Source: Granulicatella balaenopterae
Lineage (GTDB): Bacteria; Bacillota; Bacilli; Lactobacillales; Aerococcaceae
NCBI RefSeq assembly: GCF_900111135.1
Contig: NZ_FOGF01000018.1
Span: 1 to 40,685, forward strand
Length of the DNA stretch: 40,685 bases
Direction of reading: 5' to 3'
The notes under the pieces are model-generated. The model worked only from the letters and a program-made list of their open reading frames with translations. It searched no databases and was not told where the DNA came from. The translations under genes were made by a program, and so were the position numbers. Position 1 is the first letter of the stretch, and each line of letters opens with the position of its first letter. Shown in pieces: positions 31,877 to 40,685 of this stretch.

Positions 31877-32470
31877 TTATGCCAAGTCTTTTGAATTGGT
31901 CATGACTGCATCAATTAAACCATATTTTACTGCTTCATCTGCAGACATGAAGTTGTCACGATCTGTATCTTTTTCAATAGTTTTTAATTTTTTACCAGTA
32001 CGTTCTGCTAAAATAGTATTTAAACGATTACGTGTTGATAAAATATGTTTAGCAGCAATTTCAATTTCAGTTGCTTGACCTTGTGCACCGCCAAGAGGTT
32101 GGTGAATCATGATTTCTGCATTTGGAAGAGCAAAACGTTTTCCTTTTTCACCTGCAGCAAGTAAGAATGATCCCATAGAAGCAGCCATACCCATTGCGAT
32201 AGTTTGAACATCAGCTCTAATAAAGTTCATCGTATCAAAAATAGCTAAACCAGCTGTAACGCTTCCTCCTGGTGAATTGATATACATATAGATGTCTTTT
32301 TCAGGATCTTGCGCATCTAAAAATAATAATTGAGCGATAATAGCATTTGCCATATTATCTTCAATTTGACCACTAACCATAATAATACGGTCTTTTAACA
32401 GACGAGAATAAATATCATAAGCGCGTTCACCACGAGATGATTGTTCAATAACTGTTGGAATTAAGTTCAT
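31877..32470 (-). CDS. clpP: ATP-dependent Clp protease proteolytic subunit
   Basis: A 197-residue serine protease forming the tetradecameric chamber used with ClpC, ClpX and ClpE. Catalytic triad: Ser98 (GMAASMG), His123 (MIHQPLGG), Asp172 (DTDRDNF). The hydrophobic-pocket segment [17 protein letters not shown] is typical. I start at the ATG at 32470, eight bases after GGAGG, giving [20 protein letters not shown], the standard N-terminus; a longer frame to 32503 is open but unlikely. No CtsR heptad is visible in its promoter region, unlike in many relatives. Confidence 0.97.
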   Translation of the reverse strand: MNLIPTVIEQSSRGERAYDIYSRLLKDRIIMVSGQIEDNMANAIIAQLLFLDAQDPEKDIYMYINSPGGSVTAGLAIFDTMNFIRADVQTIAMGMAASMGSFLLAAGEKGKRFALPNAEIMIHQPLGGAQGQATEIEIAAKHILSTRNRLNTILAERTGKKLKTIEKDTDRDNFMSADEAVKYGLIDAVMTNSKDLA

Positions 32471-32524
32471 TTTATTTACCTCCGATATAATTGTTATATA
32501 CATTGTTTAAAAAATACTAAACCT

Positions 32525-32553
32525 AGTTTACTAGAGAAATGACATTTGGGCAA
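32525..32553 (-). promoter_or_regulatory. clpP promoter
   Basis: On the minus strand TTGCCC (32553-32548) and TAAACT (32530-32525) with 17 bases between. Confidence 0.5.
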
Positions 32554-32694
32554 ACATTTTTAACGAAAACTAGTAAATAGATGATTATGGAAGAGAAAAA
32601 TTAGTTTAAAATGATTAAAAATAACATAATAAGGAAGAGTGGGTGACGTAAGAAGCTAAAACTTAGGAAGATTATTGGCAATATTTTTAAAAGA

Positions 32695-32735
32695 TGAAAG
32701 TGAACATTTTCTTTCAATATAAATATTCACTTTCA
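32695..32735. repeat. perfect 10-base inverted repeat
   Basis: TGAAAGTGAA (32695-32704) and TTCACTTTCA (32726-32735) around a 21-base loop. No T run follows directly; it could be a weak terminator or a regulatory site. No gene is seen in 32.6-32.9 kb. Confidence 0.5.
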
Positions 32736-32780
32736 CCTTTGAGATATTTTACATTATATTATAATCAGTGGCCCTTACAC

Positions 32781-32810
32781 AAAAAACTTGTACCATAAGA
32801 TTGATACAAG
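32781..32810 (-). terminator. terminator downstream of tRNA-Arg
   Basis: CTTGTA (32787-32792) pairs with TACAAG (32805-32810); read on the minus strand the stem ends in six T residues (complement of 32781-32786), fitting the tRNA transcript. Confidence 0.65.
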
Positions 32811-32948
32811 CTAGAATATGATCAAATTGTGTTCAAAAACTAATAATACATGGTAATTGATGAGAAACGTGTTTTTTCAAAAATCTTATTAAATCAATGT
32901 TTTTATTATTTTTTGTAATTTATGATGACTAATGAAAATTATAAAAAA

Positions 32949-33020
32949 CGTCGCCTAGGGGAATTGAACCCCTATTTCAAGAACCGGAATCTTGCGTGAT
33001 ATCCATTACACTAAGGCAAC
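32949..33020 (-). tRNA. tRNA-Arg, anticodon CCG
   Basis: The minus strand folds as a tRNA: acceptor GTTGCCT with AGGCGAC (one G-U), D arm GTG/CAC, anticodon stem CAAGA/TCTTG with loop TTCCGGT giving anticodon CCG, T arm GGGG-TTCAATT-CCCC. The CCA end is not encoded. It reads the rare CGG codon. Confidence 0.93.
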
Positions 33021-33090
33021 TAACTAATATGAAAATATTTTATAGGAATTGGGATTATTTTTCAAGTATAAAGAGTTTTATAAGATAATA

Positions 33091-33107
33091 GGGACAAAAA
33101 ACGTCCC
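33091..33107 (+). promoter_or_regulatory. palindrome upstream of cggR, possible CggR half-operator
   Basis: GGGAC AAAAAAC GTCCC. Read as GGGAC-N6-CGTC it resembles half of the CggR operator (CGGGAC-N6-TGTC) and lies about 30 bases before the -35. It could also be a simple terminator stem. Confidence 0.35.
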
Positions 33108-33138
33108 TTATTATTTAGAATAAAAAAGAGCTTATAAG

Positions 33139-33167
33139 TTGAAATTAGTTTTGAATAGTGCTAGAAT
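33139..33167 (+). promoter_or_regulatory. cggR-gap operon promoter
   Basis: TTGAAA (33139-33144) and TAGAAT (33162-33167), 17-base spacer, with an extended TGC before the -10. Confidence 0.75.
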
Positions 33168-33221
33168 AATATATGTAATTGAGATAAATATTGATTACAA
33201 AAAAATAACAAAAGTATTCGT

Positions 33222-33236
33222 GGGACTTTTTATGAC
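33222..33236 (+). promoter_or_regulatory. candidate CggR operator
   Basis: GGGAC-TTTTTA-TGAC matches the CggR half site GGGAC-N6-TGTC with one change, about 50 bases after the transcription start and just ahead of the cggR ribosome site, the position used in B. subtilis. The tandem second copy of B. subtilis is not seen here. Confidence 0.5.
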
Positions 33237-33263
33237 CCTTAAAAGTATGGAGGTAGAATATGC

Positions 33264-34298
33264 ATGGATAGTTTTTCGATTATACAGCAAGTTGTGCCCG
33301 AAAGCTACCATTTGCTTCATACTCGATACAATATATTACAGCTGATTTCTAATGAGGAACCAATTGGCAGGCGCTTGTTAGCTAAAAAAATGGGTTTATC
33401 TGAACGTGTATTGCGAACAGAAACAGATTTGTTAAAGCAACAAAAATTAGTTGATTATTCAACTAATGGTATGACAATTACAACATTTGGACAATCTATT
33501 TTAGAGATAATAGCTAGTATGTCACAAGAACTGGTACTAATGAATCAAAAAGAAGCCGCTGTCGCTAAGAAGTTAAAGGTTAACTTTTGTCGTATTATCT
33601 CTAATGAAAGAAGTACGGTAGACTTTAATAAAATTCTTGGTGAAAATGTTCAAAGAATTTTGAATAGTTTATTACCTATGGGGGAGTCAGTTATTGCTGT
33701 AACTGGTGGTAATACCATGGCGACGGTATCTAGTAATTTCAATCCGAAATTATCACAACAGCGCGATTTGGTTTTTGTTCCAGCGCGAGGTGGAGTAGGC
33801 GGTTCAACTTTAATTCAAGCCAATAGTGTTAGTGAAGTAATGGCCTTAAATACGAATGGAAGTTATCGTTCGTTATATGTTCCTGAACATGTTAGCAAGG
33901 AAACATATATGTCATTAAGTCAAGAACCAGGTGTGGCTGAAGTAATTGAATTGATGAATAAGGCAAATTGTTTGCTTTATAGTGTAGGAAATGCCAAAAT
34001 AATGGCAGAAAGACGTGGCTTATCTCGAAATGAGCAATCGTTAATTGCTGAAAAAAATGCAGTTGGTGAAGCGTTTGGTTGTTTCTTTAATTCAGCAGGA
34101 CAAGTAGTATTTAAATTACCTCGGATTGGATTAGATTTAGATAATCTTGCGACATTCCCTTATACAATAGCAATTGTTGTTGGGGAAGAAAAAGTAGAGG
34201 CTTTAAAAGCTTATACAAAAATCGCACCAGTATCAAATACATGGTATGTAATTGATGAAGGTGTAGCAAACTTGGTTTTAAACGAGGAATCTCGTTAA
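33264..34298 (+). CDS. cggR: central glycolytic genes regulator CggR
   Basis: A 344-residue SorC/DeoR-type repressor. N-terminal HTH: GRRLLAKKMGLSERVLRTET (about residues 32-51). Sugar-binding domain from about residue 90, with VTGGNTMATVSS and ARGGVGGSTLIQANSV, typical of CggR, whose inducer is fructose-1,6-bisphosphate. GGAGG is about 12 bases before ATG 33264. It heads the cggR-gap-pgk-tpiA-gpmI-eno order found in Bacillus and several Lactobacillales and should repress itself and gap, less so the genes behind the internal terminators. Confidence 0.95.
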   Translation: MDSFSIIQQVVPESYHLLHTRYNILQLISNEEPIGRRLLAKKMGLSERVLRTETDLLKQQKLVDYSTNGMTITTFGQSILEIIASMSQELVLMNQKEAAVAKKLKVNFCRIISNERSTVDFNKILGENVQRILNSLLPMGESVIAVTGGNTMATVSSNFNPKLSQQRDLVFVPARGGVGGSTLIQANSVSEVMALNTNGSYRSLYVPEHVSKETYMSLSQEPGVAEVIELMNKANCLLYSVGNAKIMAERRGLSRNEQSLIAEKNAVGEAFGCFFNSAGQVVFKLPRIGLDLDNLATFPYTIAIVVGEEKVEALKAYTKIAPVSNTWYVIDEGVANLVLNEESR

Positions 34299-34317
34299 AA
34301 TAATAAAAAATTCCTAG

Positions 34318-35328
<1,011 letters not shown>

Positions 35329-35361
35329 TATAAAGATAAGCTAGTCGTATCAAAGTAATTA

Positions 35362-35397
35362 GGGCGATGGAGGCATTCTCGCTTCCTCGCCTTTTTA
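35362..35397 (+). terminator. terminator between gap and pgk
   Basis: GGCGA (35363-35367) with TCGCC (35387-35391), extended by GGA/TCC inside, then five T residues. It separates cggR-gap from the rest and allows differential output. Confidence 0.8.
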
Positions 35398-35513
35398 AAT
35401 ATAATACCAAGAGATTCCTTAATCTTTAGCTTGGTGTGTAATTTATTAAAGCAAGATTATATTATGTGAGAGTTTATCTCGCTCCAAATATAAAAATACT
35501 AGGAGGCTATTTT

Positions 35514-36704
35514 ATGGCGAAAAAAGTAGTAACAGATTTACAAGTAAGTGGAAAGAAAGTATTAGTTCGTGTTGATTTCAACGTACCATTGAAAGACGGC
35601 GTTATCACAGATGACAACCGTATTGTACAAGCATTACCAACAATTAAATATTTAATCGAAAACAATGCTAAAGTAATCCTATTCTCTCACTTAGGTAAAG
35701 TGAAATCAGAAGACGACAAAGCTAAATTAAGCTTGCGTCCAGTTGCAGAACGTTTACAAGAATTATTAGGACAAGAAGTTACATTTGTTCCTGAAACTCG
35801 TGGAGAAGCTTTAGAAACAGCTATTAATAACTTAGAAGACGGACAAGTATTATTATTTGAAAACACTCGTTTCGAAGACATTGATGGTAAAAAAGAATCT
35901 AAAAACAACCCTGAATTAGGCGCTTACTGGGCTGGATTAGGTGATGTATTTGTAAACGACGCTTTCGGTACAGCTCACCGTTCTCACGCTTCTAACGTAG
36001 GTATTGCAAGCCACTTAGATACAGCAGCTGGCTTCTTAATGGAAAAAGAAATTAAATTCATCGGTGGAGCAGTAGATGAACCAAAACGTCCTTTCGTGGC
36101 TATTTTAGGTGGAGCAAAAGTGTCAGATAAAATTGGTGTTATCGAAAACTTAATCGATAAAGCTGATAAAGTTTTAATCGGTGGCGGTATGGCTTATACA
36201 TTCTTCAAAGCTCAAGGCAAAGAAGTTGGTATGTCATTATTAGAAGAAGATCGTTTAGAATTAGCTAAAAGTATTTTAGAAAAAGCTGGTGACAAATTAG
36301 TATTACCAGTAGACAATAAAGTAGCTAAAGAATTTTCAAACGATGCTGAAATCACAATTGTTGAAGCAGGTAAAATACCAGCTGACCAAGAAGGTTTAGA
36401 CGTAGGACCTGCAACAGTAGAATTATTCGAAAACATCTTACAAGGTGCTAAAACTGTTGTATGGAACGGACCAATGGGCGTATTCGAATTACCTAATTTC
36501 GCTAAAGGTACAATCGGTGTATGTGAAGCAATCGCTAACTTAGACGATGCTACAACAATCATCGGTGGTGGTGACTCTGCAGCAGCAGCAATCTCATTAG
36601 GTTATGCTGATAAATTCACTCACATCTCAACTGGTGGTGGCGCTTCTCTAGAATATTTAGAAGGTAAAGAATTACCTGGCGTTGCAGCAATCTCAGACAA
36701 ATAA
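35514..36704 (+). CDS. pgk: phosphoglycerate kinase
   Basis: A 396-residue enzyme transferring phosphate from 1,3-bisphosphoglycerate to ADP. N-terminal [11 protein letters not shown]; hinge and nucleotide parts [20 protein letters not shown] and GGGDSAAA near the C-terminus. I use ATG 35514, nine bases after AGGAGG; the frame opens 48 bases earlier at 35466, but those codons lie in the leader. A second promoter in the 35.40-35.51 kb leader is likely given the terminator before it, but I cannot assign it well. Confidence 0.98.
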   Translation: MAKKVVTDLQVSGKKVLVRVDFNVPLKDGVITDDNRIVQALPTIKYLIENNAKVILFSHLGKVKSEDDKAKLSLRPVAERLQELLGQEVTFVPETRGEALETAINNLEDGQVLLFENTRFEDIDGKKESKNNPELGAYWAGLGDVFVNDAFGTAHRSHASNVGIASHLDTAAGFLMEKEIKFIGGAVDEPKRPFVAILGGAKVSDKIGVIENLIDKADKVLIGGGMAYTFFKAQGKEVGMSLLEEDRLELAKSILEKAGDKLVLPVDNKVAKEFSNDAEITIVEAGKIPADQEGLDVGPATVELFENILQGAKTVVWNGPMGVFELPNFAKGTIGVCEAIANLDDATTIIGGGDSAAAAISLGYADKFTHISTGGGASLEYLEGKELPGVAAISDK

Positions 36705-36722
36705 TCAAAACAATTCAATTAA

Positions 36723-36757
36723 TAATTAGATGGCTGATTAGTCATCTAGTTATTTTA
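36723..36757 (+). terminator. terminator-like hairpin between pgk and tpiA
   Basis: TAATTAGATGGCT (36723-36735) pairs with AGTCATCTAGTTA (36740-36752) around a four-base loop, then TTTT. The short T run suggests partial termination or mRNA processing/stability. Confidence 0.65.
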
Positions 36758-36760
36758 TGA

Positions 36761-37539
<779 letters not shown>

Positions 37540-37540
<1 letters not shown>

Positions 37541-39069
37541 TGACTAAATCACCTATGGCAATCATTATCCTTGATGGATTTGGTTGGAGACCAGAAGTTG
37601 AAGGCAATGCAGTGGCATTAGCTAAAAAACCAAACTTTGACCGTTATTACAATGAATTTCCACATACAACATTAAAAGCAGCAGGATTAGATGTAGGTCT
37701 TCCTGAAGGACAAATGGGTAACTCTGAAGTAGGACATACAAATATTGGTGCTGGCCGAATTGTATATCAAAGTTTAACACGTATTGATAAAGCAATTACT
37801 GATGGTGAATTCCAAACAAACGAAGCATTATCAGGCGCTTTTTCACACGTTATTGAAAACAAATCAGCATTACACTTATTTGGTTTATTATCAGATGGTG
37901 GCGTACATAGCCACATCAATCACTTGATTGCCTTAGTTGAAAATGCTAAAGCAAAAGGAATTGAAAAAGTTTATGTGCATGCTTTCTTAGATGGTCGCGA
38001 TGTTGCTCCAGATTCAGCACCAGGATATTTAGCTACTTTAGAAGAAAAACTAGCTGAAATTGGTGTTGGTGAAATTGCAACAGTTTCAGGCCGTTACTAT
38101 GCTATGGACCGCGATACTCGTTGGGAACGTGTTGAATTAGCATATAATGCCATTATGCATGGTGAAGGTCCTAAATTTGCTTCAGCTAAAGATGTAGTTG
38201 ATGCAAGTTATAAGGAAAATGTTATGGATGAATTTGTAATTCCTTCAGTAATTGAAAAAGATGGCAAACCGGTAGCAACAGTTGAAGATAATGATGCGAT
38301 TATCTTCTTTAACTTCCGTCCTGACCGTGCTATTCAATTATCAAATGCAGTAACTGATAAAGAATGGAATCACTTTGATCGTGGTACTCGTGCTGAAAAC
38401 GTTAAATTAGTTACTATGACTTTATATAATCCAAGCATTGATGCTAAAGTAGCATTCCCGCCAATCCCAATGACAAATGTTATTGGTGAAGTATTAGCAA
38501 ATAAAGGATTAAAACAATTACGTATTGCGGAAACTGAAAAATATCCACACGTAACATTCTTTATGAATGGTGGACGTAATGAAGAATTTCCAGGTGAAAA
38601 CCGTATTTTAATTCCTTCACCAAAAGTTGCTACATATGATTTAAAACCAGAAATGAGTGCTTTTGAAGTAGGAGATGCATTATATGAATCTATTATGAAT
38701 GACGAAAATGATGCAATTATCTTGAACTTCGCAAATCCTGATATGGTTGGACACTCTGGAATGTTAGAACCAACAATTCAAGCAATTGAAGCTGTTGATG
38801 AAAACTTAGGTAAAGTCGTTGATGCAATTCATGCTAAAGGTGGACACGCAATTATCTTTGCTGACCATGGTAACTCAGAAACAATGGTAACACCAGAAGG
38901 TAACCCTCACACAGCGCATACAACAGTACCTGTACCTGTAATCGTTACTAAAAAAGGTGTAGAATTACGTGAAGGCGGACGTCTAGCTGACGTTGCTCCA
39001 ACGTTATTAGACCTATTAAATGTGGAAAAACCTGCAGAAATGACAGGTGAATCACTAATTATTAAATAA
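37540..39069 (+). CDS. gpmI: 2,3-bisphosphoglycerate-independent phosphoglycerate mutase
   Basis: A 509-residue metal-dependent mutase turning 3- into 2-phosphoglycerate. Metal site LDGFGW near residue 11 and the nucleophile Ser62 in [17 protein letters not shown]; further ligands in [24 protein letters not shown] and PHTAHTT. The Mn-dependent form links activity to metal supply. Enterococci commonly rely on the cofactor-dependent enzyme (GpmA), so this gene leans toward a Carnobacterium- or Bacillus-like operon. GGAGG lies inside the end of tpiA. Confidence 0.97.
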
Positions 39070-39172
39070 ATTTTGAAGAAAATGCTTACATTCGGAAGTA
39101 AATGATTGCAAGTATTGTCAGAATTTAATAAAATAAGGTAGTAAAATAAATTAAATATAAAGGAGTTAATAA

Positions 39173-40477
<1,305 letters not shown>

Positions 40478-40528
40478 TTTAAATTTTAATAAAATTGATT
40501 AGTTACGGCTAATCGCATGACGTCTTGA

Positions 40529-40562
40529 AACACTCTTGCTATTTAGTGAGGGTGTTTTTTTT
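40529..40562 (+). terminator. eno terminator
   Basis: AACACTCTTGCT (40529-40540) pairs with AGTGAGGGTGTT (40545-40556) over 12 positions with three G-U pairs, loop ATTT, followed by eight T residues. The group II intron begins two bases after the T run. Confidence 0.92.
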
Positions 40563-40564
40563 CG

Positions 40565-40685
40565 GTGTGCCAAGCATGGCACTAATCTATCTGGTGAAAG
40601 TCCAGTCACGGGTATTTACCGCCAAGTGTAGCGAACCACAAGTTGGTATCAGAAATGGTATAGATGAAGGAAGTGGTGTAGCAAA
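40565..40685 (+). mobile_element. group II intron, 5' part, class C-like (runs off the window)
   Basis: GTGTGCC at 40565 is a group II intron 5' end (GUGYG). It is followed by domain I blocks also found in the Oceanobacillus iheyensis class IIC intron: GCATGG, CTATCTGGTGAAAGTCC, and at the window end GATGAAGGAAGTGGTGTAGC then AAA. The site, directly downstream of an intrinsic terminator stem and T run in the same orientation, is the known target preference of class IIC introns. The intron-encoded reverse transcriptase and the 3' end would lie beyond the window. Confidence 0.85.

Noticed and set aside
33139-33345. 68-codon frame before cggR
   Set aside because: It begins within the -35/-10 promoter region and overlaps cggR in another frame, with no ribosome site.
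36212-36562. Open frame on the minus strand inside pgk
   Set aside because: No ribosome site and composition mirrors the pgk codons; an antisense shadow, as are the similar frames inside xpt, clpC and eno.

Overview
This 40.7 kb window is chromosomal DNA from an AT-rich, low-GC Gram-positive bacterium, most likely a member of the Lactobacillales close to the Carnobacteriaceae or Enterococcaceae. The support is: a SAM-III (SMK box) leader in front of metK, a DUF1827 gene, ctsR/clpC without mcsA/mcsB, a cggR-led glycolytic operon, ECF transporter genes, and strong AGGAGG-type ribosome binding sites with TATAAT promoters, many of extended -10 form. A complete mreBCD set plus rodA suggests a rod or ovoid cell. 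The species cannot be named from the sequence alone.

Layout. 1-300: 3' end of 23S rRNA and a complete 5S rRNA, the end of an rrn operon. 0.5-14.3 kb: housekeeping genes, namely DUF1827, DEAD-box helicase cshB, a DUF1189 membrane protein, mreBCD, xpt, a GNAT gene with a doubtful start, an S9 peptidase, metK with its riboswitch, a glyoxalase, a membrane protein, a structured RNA or leader, rodA, an ArsC/Spx-like protein and a GcvH-like lipoyl protein. 14.3-20.5 kb: a five-gene transport operon behind a perfect Fur-box-like palindrome. It has two exporter-fold ABC half-transporters followed by an ECF module (S component, EcfT, fused EcfAA'). 20.5-24.6 kb: accessory genes, namely a possible 26-codon ORF, a cell-wall-binding-repeat protein without a signal peptide, a DMT transporter behind a cre-like site, a small unknown protein and an M20 amidohydrolase. 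24.6-30.6 kb, minus strand: mscS, clpC, a decayed IS200/IS605-type tnpB, ctsR with its operator, and a PucR-like regulator. 31.3-32.5 kb: tadA and clpP, convergent. 32.9-40.5 kb: tRNA-Arg(CCG), then cggR-gap-pgk-tpiA-gpmI-eno, the lower glycolytic pathway. The window ends inside the 5' part of a group II intron, class C by appearance, placed directly after the eno terminator.

How the parts fit. mreBCD and rodA build the side-wall elongation machinery. CtsR, ClpC and ClpP form the regulated proteolysis system, but the tnpB relic lies between ctsR and clpC, so clpC may depend on readthrough or its own promoter. CggR is expected to sense fructose-1,6-bisphosphate and control the five glycolytic genes behind it.

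The most interesting candidates are the Fur-boxed exporter-fold ABC plus ECF operon (possible uptake of an iron-siderophore or related metallophore, with no biosynthetic genes nearby), the roughly 185-nt structured transcript before rodA, the structured leader before tadA, the class-C-like intron at the eno terminator, and the tnpB relic that splits the ctsR-clpC unit. All functional claims rest on reading motifs by eye; no database search was run.
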